DNA of 64,000 nucleotides from Chitinimonas sp036961565 (lineage in GTDB: Bacteria > Pseudomonadota > Gammaproteobacteria > Burkholderiales > Chitinimonadaceae), in assembly GCF_036961565.1 (NCBI RefSeq), contig NZ_JBAMDD010000020.1, positions 1 through 64,000 of the forward strand, written 5' to 3'. The notes below the pieces were generated by a model. The model saw nothing but the letters and a program-made list of their open reading frames with translations, had not been told where the DNA came from and did not search any database. The translations under genes and the position numbers were made by a program. Positions 25,305 to 34,020 of this stretch are shown here, piece after piece (position 1 is the stretch's first letter; every line of letters begins with the position of its first letter).

Positions 25305-25913
25305 GTGAGCAAGCTGCGTATCGTGTTGGCTGAAGATCAGGCGCTGGTGCGCGGCGCGTTGGCGGCACTGCTGGGGCTGGAGCCCGACCTGGCGGTGATC
25401 GCCGAGGCGGGTGATGGCCGCGCTGCGCTGGCGCTGGTCGAAAGCCTGCAGCCCGATATCCTGCTGACGGATATCGAGATGCCACTGATGACGGGACTGG
25501 AACTGGCGCAGCAGGTCAAGACCCTGCGGCTGCCCACCCGGGTGGTGATCGTGACCACCTTTGGCCGGGCCGGCTATCTGCGGCGGGCCATGGCTGCCGG
25601 TGTGGGGGGCTACCTGTTGAAGGATGCGCCCAGCGAGCAACTGGCATCCGCCATACGGCGGGTGGCGAGCGGCGGCAGGGCGATAGACCCTGAGCTGGCC
25701 ATGGCTGGCTGGGATGGCGATGACCCGCTGACCGATCGGGAACGGCAAGTGCTGCGTTGGGCCGGCGAGGGTAAATCATCGGCCGAGATAGCGGGTTTGA
25801 TCCACCTATCGGAGGGGACGGTGCGCAACTATCTGTCTGAGGCCATAGGCAAGCTGGGGGCGGCCAACCGGGTGGAGGCGGCCAGATTGGCGCGGGACAA
25901 GGGGTGGCTCTGA
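25305..25913 (+). CDS. LuxR/NarL-family response regulator
   Basis: 202 residues from the GTG at 25305; GTG codons at 25281 and 25299 are alternatives. The receiver domain has the acidic pair in VLAEDQ, phospho-acceptor Asp in DIEMPLMTG and the Lys in LLKDAP. The C-terminal HTH reads LTDRERQVLRWAGEGKSSAEIA with recognition helix region SEGTVRNYLSEAIGKL. It pairs with the kinase ending 28 nt upstream. DesR-like architecture suggests a cell-envelope or membrane response. The preceding amidohydrolase is the obvious candidate target, by position only. Confidence 0.93.
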   Translation: MSKLRIVLAEDQALVRGALAALLGLEPDLAVIAEAGDGRAALALVESLQPDILLTDIEMPLMTGLELAQQVKTLRLPTRVVIVTTFGRAGYLRRAMAAGVGGYLLKDAPSEQLASAIRRVASGGRAIDPELAMAGWDGDDPLTDRERQVLRWAGEGKSSAEIAGLIHLSEGTVRNYLSEAIGKLGAANRVEAARLARDKGWL

Positions 25914-26034
25914 AAGCCTGCTATGGATACAAGGCAGTCTTGGTGACGCGGGACTGGGCAGGTGCCAAGAGGCCCCCGGCGTTACACATCAGTGCAGCCG
26001 GAAGCCACCTACTCAGCAACGCCATGCGGGCGCG

Positions 26035-26823
26035 CTAACTGGCCAGCACCAGGCAGTCGCGGCCATGCTGTTTGGCGCGTAGCAGGGCGGCGTCGGCGCG
26101 GTTGATTGTGTCGGAATAGCTCTCACCCGGCAGGTGGGCAGCCAAGCCGGCGCTGACGGTAATGGTGAGTGCTTCAGTACCCTGGCGTATGGCCAGCTTG
26201 CGTATGCCCAGGCGCACGCGCTCTACCACCACCTGGGCAGAAGCCAGATCAAGCTCGGGCAGCAAGATCAGAAACTCCTCACCCCCCCAGCGTCCGCAAA
26301 GATCGTACTCGCGCACTTCAGCCTGCATGACACGTGCAATCTCGATCAGCACCCGGTCGCCCGTGTCGTGGCCATGCTGGTCGTTGACCTGCTTGAAGTG
26401 GTCGATGTCCACCATGGCGACGCAGAATGCGTGCTGCAGGCGGCCTGCGCGCTCCGTCTCGGCCTTGAGCCTTTCCATCAGCAGGCGGCGGTTGGCCAGG
26501 GCGGTCAGCACGTCGTGGGTGGAGGCTTCTTCCAGCGCAATATTGAGTTCGCGCATCATCTGCTGGTAGCGGTCGGAGATACGGGCGACTTTCTCCAGTT
26601 GCCGCAGCTGCTTGTCGAAGCGTTCTGCCAGGCTCATCTCCCGCTCCCGGGCAATGCTCTGGTAGGCGTCGGAGACATGGGTAATGCGCTCTATGCGGTT
26701 GAGCAGCTCACGATGCGCCAGCCATAGCTGGCTAAGTGCATAGTGCATGGGGTGGTCGCTGTTGGCGGGGTCGGCCAGTAGGCGCTTGACCAGCTCGTCC
26801 AGATCGCGTTGATCGCGTGTCAT
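26035..26823 (-). CDS. siaD: Diguanylate cyclase SiaD
   Basis: 262 residues; start is the ATG complementing 26821-26823, with AAGG upstream. The N-terminal ~90 residues are helical (LVKRLLADPANSD, REREMSLAERFDKQLRQLEK), and a GGDEF domain carries an intact RWGGEEFLILLPE active site plus DIDHFKQVND. In Pseudomonas, SiaD makes c-di-GMP only when unphosphorylated SiaC binds its N-terminal helices. The four-gene order siaA-B-C-D is fully conserved here, which makes the assignment firm. Soluble and cytoplasmic. The output would be aggregation or biofilm formation. Confidence 0.92.
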   Translation of the reverse strand: MTRDQRDLDELVKRLLADPANSDHPMHYALSQLWLAHRELLNRIERITHVSDAYQSIAREREMSLAERFDKQLRQLEKVARISDRYQQMMRELNIALEEASTHDVLTALANRRLLMERLKAETERAGRLQHAFCVAMVDIDHFKQVNDQHGHDTGDRVLIEIARVMQAEVREYDLCGRWGGEEFLILLPELDLASAQVVVERVRLGIRKLAIRQGTEALTITVSAGLAAHLPGESYSDTINRADAALLRAKQHGRDCLVLAS

Positions 26824-26837
26824 CGGATGTGGCCGCC

Positions 26838-27212
26838 TTAGAATCCTACGATGGCAAAGGGGAAGGTACAGTCTTCCTTGAATTCCTCGGCCAGATCGGC
26901 CACCCGCTCGTTGCGCTTGTCGTAATGCCAGTTTACCGCCACCGGTTGGCCGGCATGGTGGGCTACTTCCAGCAGGTCGAAGATATCCATCATGGCCTTG
27001 ATGCTGCTGGTATTGAGATAGAGCAGGTGCAGTTCCAGCGTCAGGGGGCGGCCGGCATCCTGCAGGAAGCGCTCTACCCACTCGAAAACCTGGTGGAACA
27101 GTTCGTAGGAGTTCTCCGGGTAGGAGTCACCCTGCATGGACAGCACACCCTCGCTCCAGTTGCCCTGTATGGCGGGAGTGGACTGGCTGCGTGGGATGGA
27201 AAAATCACTCAT
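26838..27212 (-). CDS. siaC: SiaC, phospho-switch activator of SiaD (DUF1987)
   Basis: 124 residues, the family length. The regulatory threonine is Thr68 in LYLNTSSIKAMMDIFD, the same residue number I recall as the SiaB phosphorylation site in Pseudomonas aeruginosa. Other family features are SYPENSYELFHQV and the C-terminal DCTFPFAIV. In that system SiaB phosphorylates SiaC and inactivates it; SiaA removes the phosphate and allows SiaC to bind and stimulate SiaD. It sits between siaB (22-nt gap) and siaD (14-nt gap). Confidence 0.93.
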   Translation of the reverse strand: MSDFSIPRSQSTPAIQGNWSEGVLSMQGDSYPENSYELFHQVFEWVERFLQDAGRPLTLELHLLYLNTSSIKAMMDIFDLLEVAHHAGQPVAVNWHYDKRNERVADLAEEFKEDCTFPFAIVGF

Positions 27213-27234
27213 GGTCTTGGCTCTTGCTGGGTAT

Positions 27235-27777
27235 TCAGATAACGGCGCGCAGGCTGATGAAAGCCCTATCGTCGTTCAATGGCCGCATGGATGCGAGCAG
27301 CGGCTCGCTGGCCTTGCGGGCGATGTCGATCAGGCCCAGGCCTGCGCCAGTGGCTGCGCCGCCATCGCGTGGCTTGCGCAATTGTTCCTTGTAAATGGCC
27401 TTGAGCTGGATCTTGTCCAGCCCGGCCAGCGACTCCACCTTGGCCAGCAAGCCGGCACCGTCGGCTGCTTCCACCATATTGCCAGCCGACACCACATAAC
27501 GGCCTGCCTCATCGCGGGCGATGACCACGGTAGCGGCGGCTTCCTGCTCCTGCCAGCCTTTGAGTGTGGCGTAATGGCGGATGTTCTGCGTCATTTCGAT
27601 ATAGACGGCAAACACATCCATGGCGGCGGATGGGTGGGCGTGATCGGCTTCCAGGTAGTTGCGCAATGCGTTGCCTATTTCCTCGATCAGGCTGCGCGAG
27701 ATGGGGCCGTTGAAGCAGAGCATGATCTGCTGCCGGTTGTAGGCCTCCCGCATGCTGAAGAGATCGAACGGTTCCAT
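27235..27777 (-). CDS. siaB: SiaB, kinase of SiaC (DUF6272)
   Basis: 180 residues. It resembles a compact GHKL-type ATPase: YIEMTQNIRHYA holds the conserved Asn region, and GAGLGLIDIARKAS the Gly-rich lid. In the SiaABCD system this protein phosphorylates SiaC and so shuts down c-di-GMP synthesis. It begins 26 nt after siaA ends and is followed by siaC. Confidence comes mainly from order and size together with these motifs. Confidence 0.9.
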   Translation of the reverse strand: MEPFDLFSMREAYNRQQIMLCFNGPISRSLIEEIGNALRNYLEADHAHPSAAMDVFAVYIEMTQNIRHYATLKGWQEQEAAATVVIARDEAGRYVVSAGNMVEAADGAGLLAKVESLAGLDKIQLKAIYKEQLRKPRDGGAATGAGLGLIDIARKASEPLLASMRPLNDDRAFISLRAVI

Positions 27778-27803
27778 TATGGCTCCAGGGTCAGGTAGCG
27801 GAA

Positions 27804-29789
27804 TCAGTCAAAACGGAAACACAGCATGGTGATGTCGTCGCGTTGGGCGTGCTCACCTTGATAGGCTGCCAGGGTAGCAGCGAATGCTTCGCCCTGCTCC
27901 GCCAGTGGCAGGCGGGCATGGCGGGCCAGCATCTCGGCAAAACGGCTGGTACCAAAGCCAAACCCCAGCTCGCCGCCGGCTTGGTCCAGGAAGCCGTCTG
28001 TGCTCAGGTAGAAGGTGCGGCCAGGCAGCAGAGGCACATGCTCGTTGCTGTAATGGCCTACCCGCTTGTCACCGATGGCACGCCGGGCGCCGGGCAGCTC
28101 GTCGACTACATCGCCATCGCTGAAATAGAGCGCAATCTTGGCCCCGGCAAACGTCACCTGCCGCTGCTTCAGATCCACATAGGCCAGGCCGACATCCATA
28201 TTGGTGGCCAGGGCCTGCCGCTCCGGCTCGTCCCGCAACATGCTGCGGATGATCTGGTCGGCCCGGCTCAGTATGCCGGCCGGGTCGTCCAGGCCTGCAT
28301 CCAGTATGGCCTGGTCTATGGCGGCGTGGCCCAGCATGGTCATCAAGGCACCGGGCACGCCGTGGCCGGCGCAGTCGACCACCCCGAACAGACAGGCATC
28401 GTCGGCGGCGCGGTAGACATAGAAATCACCGCCTACCACATCACGCGGGCGCCATAGCACGGCATGGCGTTCACCCAAGGCGCTCACCAGCTGCCGGTTG
28501 GGCAGGATGGCACGCTGTATCAGGCTGGCGTAGTCGATGGAGTCGTCTATCTTCTTGTGGGCGGCCACCATTTCCCGGTTGGCCCGCTCCAGTGCCTGGG
28601 TACGTTCACGCACCCGGCTCTCCAGCTCGGTGGTATGGCTGCGTACCTTGTCGGCCATGATGCCGAAAGCACGGCTCAGTTCGCCGATCTCGTCCTGGCT
28701 GCCATGGGGCAGGGCGACGTCGTATTCGCCAGCTGCAATGGCGCGAGCGGATTGGTGGAGACGCCGCAAGGGCTTGAGCACCAGATGCTCGGCGGCGTAG
28801 CCAAAGCCCAGCAGCAGGGCCACCAGCAGCACGCCCAGGGCAATGGCGGCCGGCGCTAGCCAGCCGGCATCCAGCACTTTCGCGGTATGCAGATCGACGG
28901 CCGTGGCCACATGCCATTGCAGCTCGGGCAGATAGGCTATGGCCAGCAACTGCTGCTTGCCCGCCAGGCTGACCCAGGTGGTATGTACGCCATTGGGCTG
29001 TGCCTCGGCGGCCTGCATGGTCTGGCGGACCGCGTTCTCGTCATCGGGCCTCAGCAGGCGGAACAGGGTGCTGCCGCCGCCGGTTTGCTGGGTGCCGGAA
29101 TTGAGGGCAATCAGCGTCTCATCGGGGTGGGCCTGGATGGCGCCGCGCCTGTCCAGAATCATGGGCGTAACGCCCTTTTCACCACTGACGATAAAGTCGC
29201 GCAGGAAATTGCTCAGGTCCAGGCCTGTACCCGCCAGGCCCAGCTTGCGGTCACCGTCGCTCACCACCACGTTGAACCATACCCGGGTGACTTTGAGTTT
29301 ATGGTCGTGGTTGATATTGATATTGTAGGGCGCAGTGCTGCGCATGGTATTGAAGAACCAGGCGTCGTTGCTGTCGGCAGGGTCCAGGGTGTAGCGCGGT
29401 TCGGTACTGGCGGGCTTGCCGGCCTCGTTGAGGAAGTAGCGGCGGCTGCCATTGCTGATCACGAAATAGGAGTGATCACGAAAATCCCGGCGGTAGCCCT
29501 CGGCCTCACGGAAGAACAGGGCGGATTTGGCTGGATCGGTCTCGTCCTGCAGCCATTGGCGGGTGACTTCGGAATCGGCCAGGCGCACAGACAGTGCCAG
29601 CTCGCGCGAGACGGGGGCCAGTATCTTCTGCTGGTTCAGCTGGGTGAAGTTGCGGGCATAGGCCAGCCCGAAGTGATTGCGGATATTGTCGACCAGCTGC
29701 CAACCGATCAGCACGGCAGGTATCAGGGCGATGAGACAGGCCAGCACGAGTGCCAGCAAGGATTTACCACGTAAGCCCAGCGCTGCCAT
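27804..29789 (-). CDS. siaA: SiaA, membrane sensor PP2C/SpoIIE-type phosphatase
   Basis: 661 residues. TM1 at ~12-30; periplasmic double-Cache-like sensor at ~35-310 (YFVISNGSRRYFLNEAG, VVVSDGDRKLGLAGTGLDL); TM2 at ~315-340; HAMP; a coiled-coil linker (RERTQALERANREMVAAHKK); then a SpoIIE/PP2C phosphatase with metal Asp motifs RPRDVVGGDFY, FGVVDCAGHGVPGA and STDGFLDQ, ending QRDDITMLCF. In Pseudomonas it dephosphorylates SiaC, turning on SiaD in response to a periplasmic signal. First gene of the operon; 155 nt separates it from the convergent-free gap after the ligase gene terminator. Confidence 0.93.
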   Translation of the reverse strand: MAALGLRGKSLLALVLACLIALIPAVLIGWQLVDNIRNHFGLAYARNFTQLNQQKILAPVSRELALSVRLADSEVTRQWLQDETDPAKSALFFREAEGYRRDFRDHSYFVISNGSRRYFLNEAGKPASTEPRYTLDPADSNDAWFFNTMRSTAPYNININHDHKLKVTRVWFNVVVSDGDRKLGLAGTGLDLSNFLRDFIVSGEKGVTPMILDRRGAIQAHPDETLIALNSGTQQTGGGSTLFRLLRPDDENAVRQTMQAAEAQPNGVHTTWVSLAGKQQLLAIAYLPELQWHVATAVDLHTAKVLDAGWLAPAAIALGVLLVALLLGFGYAAEHLVLKPLRRLHQSARAIAAGEYDVALPHGSQDEIGELSRAFGIMADKVRSHTTELESRVRERTQALERANREMVAAHKKIDDSIDYASLIQRAILPNRQLVSALGERHAVLWRPRDVVGGDFYVYRAADDACLFGVVDCAGHGVPGALMTMLGHAAIDQAILDAGLDDPAGILSRADQIIRSMLRDEPERQALATNMDVGLAYVDLKQRQVTFAGAKIALYFSDGDVVDELPGARRAIGDKRVGHYSNEHVPLLPGRTFYLSTDGFLDQAGGELGFGFGTSRFAEMLARHARLPLAEQGEAFAATLAAYQGEHAQRDDITMLCFRFD

Positions 29790-29900
29790 AGCGATCCCTG
29801 TTTTACCCTAGTCCGGGCGTCGGTCTGATTGTGCCGTGCCAAGCTGCGCCGATCAATCGTGACGGCGAGCGCTGTCTGTTTTATATACCGTGTGCGCAAA

Positions 29901-29925
29901 ACAAAGGCGCCCCTGGGGGCGCCTT
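29901..29925 (-). terminator. Terminator of the glutamine-synthetase-like gene
   Basis: Perfect 10-bp stem AAGGCGCCCC / GGGGCGCCTT with 2-nt loop. On the minus strand it is followed by TGTTTTG, 19 nt past the stop at 29945. Confidence 0.8.
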
Positions 29926-29944
29926 GTCAGCCAAATGTGGGCTA

Positions 29945-31294
29945 TCAGACCAGATTGCCCAAGTAGCGACGCTCCCACGGCGTGACCTCGTGCCAGAAGC
30001 TGGCCATCTCGGTCTCCTTGACTGCAATATAGCTGTCGACAAACTCGGCGCCCAGCCACTCGCGCGCCAGCTTGCTCTGGCCCATGCGCTCCAGCGCACT
30101 GTCCAGCGTGCGGGGCAGGCTGGGGCCGGTCTCGCCTTCCTGGTTGAATACCGTGCCTTCGGCTTCGGCGGTGGGCTTGAGCTGCTGCTCTATGCCATGC
30201 AGGCCGCAGGCCAGGCTGGCGGCCAGTGCCAGATAGGGGTTGGCGTCGCAGCCGGGAATGCGGTTTTCCACCCGGCGGGCGGCGGCACCGGAGCGGGGAA
30301 TGCGTATACCCACGGTACGGTTGTCGTAGCCCCAGCTCAGGTTCACCGGTGCAGCCATGTGCTTGGCAAAGCGGCGGTAGCTGTTGACATGCGGGCAGAA
30401 CAGCGGCATCAGCTCGGGTATGCCTTGCTGCTGGCCGGCGATGAACTGGTAGAACAGCTCGGTGGGCTGGCCATCGGCCGCGCTGAAGATATTGTTGCCA
30501 TGGGCATCCACCACGCTTTGATGGATATGCATGGAGCTGCCGGGCTCGCCCGCCAGCGGCTTGGCCATGAATACCACCTGCAGGCCGTGCTTGAAGCCGA
30601 TCTCGCGCAGCGCGTATTTGAACAGCAGGGTCTGGTCGGCCAGCTGCAGGGCATTGCCGTGCAACAGGTTGATTTCGTACTGGGCCGGGCCTAGCTCATG
30701 CACAAAGGTGTCGGCAGGAACATCCAGCGTCTCCAGGGCGGCGTAGACCTCATCCCAGAATGCGGCCAGATCATTCAGGCCGCCCAGGGTAAAGCCCTGG
30801 TTGCCGATCTCGGCCCGGCCACGCGGGCCGGAAAATGGCTGGAATGGCGCCTCCGGGGTGTTGCCGGCGGCCAGCAGGTAAAACTCCAACTCGGGCGCCA
30901 CCACGGGCGACCAGCCGTGCTGCTGGTAGCGTGCCAGCACGTTCTTCAATACCGTGCGGGGGGCGATGGGGGTAGGGGTGCCATCGAGGTCGACGCAATC
31001 GTGTATGCATAGCGCACGGGGGCGGCTGGCCCAGGGCACAGGCTTGAGGGTGTCCAGCACCGGCTCCAGCTTCATGTCCGGGTCGCCTTCGCCAGAGTAC
31101 TGGTAGTCCGCCCACTCGCCCGTCACTGTATGTATGGCCACGGCACGACACAGTCGCAGCTCGGCACCGCTGGCAAATGCCTTGGCCGGCAGTCCCTTGC
31201 CACGCGGTACGCCGTTGATGTCGGGCACCAGGCACTCCACCTCGCGTATGCCATGCTGGTCGAGAAATTCACTGATCTTGTCGTTTGTGCTCAT
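29945..31294 (-). CDS. Glutamine synthetase-family ligase (gamma-glutamylpolyamine synthetase-like)
   Basis: 449 residues, with AAGGAATACCC before the ATG. The N-terminal beta-grasp region is followed by the GS catalytic fold: VAPELEFYLL, PAQYEINLLHGNAL, GEPGSSMHIHQSV with metal/ammonia-site residues, and RIPRSGAAARRVENRIPG. The length and these motifs are typical of the PuuA/GlnA-II class, which ligates glutamate to putrescine or similar amines, rather than of housekeeping GlnA (468-470 residues with an adenylylation loop). It lies 50 nt after a CoA-transferase and downstream of glutaryl-CoA dehydrogenase, so the set probably handles lysine- or polyamine-derived C5 compounds. Confidence 0.85.
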   Translation of the reverse strand: MSTNDKISEFLDQHGIREVECLVPDINGVPRGKGLPAKAFASGAELRLCRAVAIHTVTGEWADYQYSGEGDPDMKLEPVLDTLKPVPWASRPRALCIHDCVDLDGTPTPIAPRTVLKNVLARYQQHGWSPVVAPELEFYLLAAGNTPEAPFQPFSGPRGRAEIGNQGFTLGGLNDLAAFWDEVYAALETLDVPADTFVHELGPAQYEINLLHGNALQLADQTLLFKYALREIGFKHGLQVVFMAKPLAGEPGSSMHIHQSVVDAHGNNIFSAADGQPTELFYQFIAGQQQGIPELMPLFCPHVNSYRRFAKHMAAPVNLSWGYDNRTVGIRIPRSGAAARRVENRIPGCDANPYLALAASLACGLHGIEQQLKPTAEAEGTVFNQEGETGPSLPRTLDSALERMGQSKLAREWLGAEFVDSYIAVKETEMASFWHEVTPWERRYLGNLV

Positions 31295-31344
31295 GGGTAT
31301 TCCTTGTTTTCTTGCTGGCCGGCCGGTGTGGCCCCGGCCCAGTC

Positions 31345-32487
31345 TCAATATGCCGCCGTGTGCTCGCCCAGGGTGGGCGGCGGGGTGTCATAGCAGATCG
31401 GTGTCTTGGAAAATTTGATGGGATTGGCCACCATCTTGACGCTGCCTGCAGGATGGGGAATCTCCACCACGGCGCCACGGGCCAGCGCCTGTGGCTCGGC
31501 CAGTGCCTCGGGTATGGTGTTGATGGGGCCGCCGGGTATGCCCAGGCTTTCCATCCCGCTGATCCAGTGGCTGCGTGGCTGGGTGGCCAGGGCGTCACTG
31601 ATCATCGGTACCAGTATCTGGCGGTTTTCCACCCGTGCCTTGTTGGTGGCAAAACGGGCGTCTTGCGCCCACTCGGCATGGCCGCACAGCTCGGCAAAGC
31701 GGCCGAACTGGCCATCGTTGCCCACGGCGACGATAACGTGGCCGTCACTGGCGGCGAACGCCTGGTAAGGCACGATATTGGCGTGAGCATTGCCGTAGCG
31801 GGGGGGCTGTACATTGCCGACCAGATAGTTGCTGGCCACATTGGCCAGCATGGCCAACTGGCAGTCGAACAGCGCCAGGTCGATATGCTGGCCGATGCCA
31901 GTGCGGTCACGGTGGGCCAGGGCCGCCAGTATGGCGACGGTGGCATACATGCCGGTGAACAGGTCGGTGACGGCCACGCCCACTTTCTGCGGCTCGCCCT
32001 GCGGGTCGCCGGTGATGCTCATCAGCCCGCCCAGGCCCTGGATCATGAAATCGTAGCCAGCCTGGTCTGCGCGCGGCCCCTGCTGGCCGAAGCCAGTGAT
32101 GGAGCAATACACCAGGTCGGGCTTGATGGCAGCCAGGCTGTCGTAGTCCAGGCCATATTTCTTCAGACCGCCGACCTTGAAGTTCTCCACCACCACATCG
32201 CAGTCTTTCACTAGTTCGCGCAGTCGGGCCTGGCCCTCTGGGCTGGCCATGTCGATGGCGACCGATTTTTTGCCCCGGTTGGCGCACAGGTAATAGGCCG
32301 ACTCGCGGGTAGGCTGGCCTTCGCTGTCCTTGAGGAAAGGTGGCCCCCAGCCGCGGGTGTCGTCGCCGCCGTCGGGCTTTTCTATCTTGATGACCTCGGC
32401 GCCCATATCGGCCAGTTGCTGAGTGGCCCAGGGACCAGCCAGGACGCGGGAGAGGTCGAGGATGCGGAGATGCTGTAGTGCAGACAT
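31345..32487 (-). CDS. Family III CoA-transferase (CaiB/BaiF), probable succinyl-CoA:glutarate type
   Basis: 380 residues, with AAGGGCAGCC before the ATG. The N-terminus LRILDLSRVLAGPWATQQLADMGAEVIK and YCSITGFGQQGP are hallmark family III motifs. The catalytic Asp is in GYDFMIQGLGGLM. A family III transferase next to glutaryl-CoA dehydrogenase usually activates glutarate with succinyl-CoA; this substrate is inferred from context. It is the middle gene of three on the minus strand. Confidence 0.87.
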   Translation of the reverse strand: MSALQHLRILDLSRVLAGPWATQQLADMGAEVIKIEKPDGGDDTRGWGPPFLKDSEGQPTRESAYYLCANRGKKSVAIDMASPEGQARLRELVKDCDVVVENFKVGGLKKYGLDYDSLAAIKPDLVYCSITGFGQQGPRADQAGYDFMIQGLGGLMSITGDPQGEPQKVGVAVTDLFTGMYATVAILAALAHRDRTGIGQHIDLALFDCQLAMLANVASNYLVGNVQPPRYGNAHANIVPYQAFAASDGHVIVAVGNDGQFGRFAELCGHAEWAQDARFATNKARVENRQILVPMISDALATQPRSHWISGMESLGIPGGPINTIPEALAEPQALARGAVVEIPHPAGSVKMVANPIKFSKTPICYDTPPPTLGEHTAAY

Positions 32488-32581
32488 GGCTGCCCTTTAT
32501 ATAACGAGGGCAGGCCGGGCCTATCGTATAAACAGGCCCGCCTGCCCGGCGTCGCACCGGGTAGATGCGATTGCAAACTGA

Positions 32582-32609
32582 TCCCCGGCGCGCTTGCGCA
32601 GGCCGGGGA
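32582..32609 (-). terminator. Hairpin between gcdH and the CoA-transferase gene
   Basis: 8-bp stem TCCCCGGC / GCCGGGGA with a 12-nt loop that can itself pair (GCGC-TT-GCGC), beginning 11 nt after the gcdH stop. There is no strong U-tract, so partial termination or 3'-end stabilisation is more likely than a full stop. Confidence 0.4.
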
Positions 32610-32619
32610 AGGAGGGGAC

Positions 32620-33798
32620 TTAGCTGCCGAAGGCGGCGATGCCGGTCTGGGCACGGCCCAGGATCAGGGCGTGCACATCATGGGTGCCTTCGTAGGTGTT
32701 GACGGCCTCCAGGTTCATCACATGGCGGATGACATGGAACTCGTCGCTGATGCCGTTGCCGCCGTGCATGTCACGGCTGATGCGGGCGATTTCCAGCGCC
32801 TTGCCGCAGTTGTTGCGCTTGATCAGCGAGATCATCTCGGGTGCTGCGCGGCCTTCGTCCATCAGGCGGCCCACACGCAGGGCGGCTTGCAGGCCCAGGG
32901 TGATCTCGGTCTGGAAGTTGGCCAGCTTCAGCTGCATCAGCTGGGTGGCTGCCAGGGGGCGGCCAAACTGCTTGCGATCCAGGGTGTACTGGCGGGAAGC
33001 GTGCCAGCAGAACTCGGCGGCACCCATGGCGCCCCAGGCGATGCCGTAACGGGCCTTGTTGAGGCAGCCGAACGGACCCTTGAGGCCACGCACATTGGGC
33101 AGCAGGTTGGCTTCCGGCACGAAAACCTCATCCATCACGATTTCGCCGGTGATGGAGGCGCGCAGCGAGAACTTGCCTTCTATCTTGGGGGCGGACAGGC
33201 CCTTCATGCCCTTGTCCAGCACAAAGCCACGAATCTCGCCGTCGTCGGTCTTGGCCCACACCACGAACACATCGGCAATGGGCGAGTTGGTGATCCACAT
33301 CTTGGCGCCAGACAGCGAGTAGCCGCCATCAACCGAGCGGGCGCGGGTAATCATGCTGCCGGGGTCGGAGCCATGGTTGGGTTCGGTCAGGCCAAAGCAG
33401 CCCACCCATTCGCCGGTTGCCAGCTTGGGCAGGTACTTCTGCTTCTGTTCTTCGGTGCCGTAGGCATAGATGGGGTACATCACCAGCGAGCTTTGCACGC
33501 TCATGGCCGAGCGGTACCCGCTATCGACACGCTCGACTTCACGCGCAACCAGGCCATAGGCCACATGGCTGACGCCGGCGCAGCCGTAACCCTCAATGGT
33601 GGAACCCAGGAAACCCAGTTCGCCCAGCTCAGTCATGATCTCGCGGTCGAAACGCTCGTGCCGGTTGGCTTCCAAAACGCGGGGCTGCAAGCGGCCCTGG
33701 CAGTAATCGCGTGCTGCGTCGCGAATCATGCGCTCGTCGTCGGTCAGCTGTTCATCCAGCAAGAGTGCGTCGTCCCATTGAAAGTGCGGCTTGGCCAT
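32620..33798 (-). CDS. gcdH: Glutaryl-CoA dehydrogenase
   Basis: 392 residues from the ATG complementing 33796-33798, chosen because GGAGAC lies just upstream; an in-frame ATG four codons earlier is possible. Acyl-CoA dehydrogenase motifs are WVGCFGLTEPNHGSDPGS and YSLSGAKMWITNSP. The catalytic Glu sits in NTYEGTHDVHALILGRAQTG, the pattern specific to glutaryl-CoA dehydrogenases. This FAD enzyme oxidises and decarboxylates glutaryl-CoA to crotonyl-CoA in lysine, tryptophan and glutarate breakdown. It is divergent from a transporter/IclR pair across a palindromic operator. Confidence 0.95.
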   Translation of the reverse strand: MAKPHFQWDDALLLDEQLTDDERMIRDAARDYCQGRLQPRVLEANRHERFDREIMTELGELGFLGSTIEGYGCAGVSHVAYGLVAREVERVDSGYRSAMSVQSSLVMYPIYAYGTEEQKQKYLPKLATGEWVGCFGLTEPNHGSDPGSMITRARSVDGGYSLSGAKMWITNSPIADVFVVWAKTDDGEIRGFVLDKGMKGLSAPKIEGKFSLRASITGEIVMDEVFVPEANLLPNVRGLKGPFGCLNKARYGIAWGAMGAAEFCWHASRQYTLDRKQFGRPLAATQLMQLKLANFQTEITLGLQAALRVGRLMDEGRAAPEMISLIKRNNCGKALEIARISRDMHGGNGISDEFHVIRHVMNLEAVNTYEGTHDVHALILGRAQTGIAAFGS

Positions 33799-33921
33799 GT
33801 CTGTCTCCATCTACTGCGTTGCTGGGTTTGCCCGATACGGTGAGGCGGTCCTGGCAGGCCTGCTGCACCTGAATGCCACCGGCCAGGACGACACCTTGGC
33901 CGTATCACGCAAAACTTGAGT

Positions 33922-33940
33922 TGTTCCGCATTGCGGAACA
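33922..33940. promoter_or_regulatory. Perfect 19-bp palindrome, candidate IclR operator
   Basis: TGTTCCGCA-T-TGCGGAACA, two perfect 9-bp arms around one base. It lies in the 222-bp intergenic region between gcdH (minus) and the DMT transporter (plus). The GTTCCGC/GCGGAAC form resembles operators I recall for several IclR-family regulators, and an IclR gene lies 1 kb away in the divergent operon. Confidence 0.72.
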
Positions 33941-34020
33941 TAATTTCACCATGCGAAACAGAATACCGTTTGCCGGACGGGGTGTAAAGTCGGGCGGCGA
34001 GCCGAAATCAGAAAGCACGG

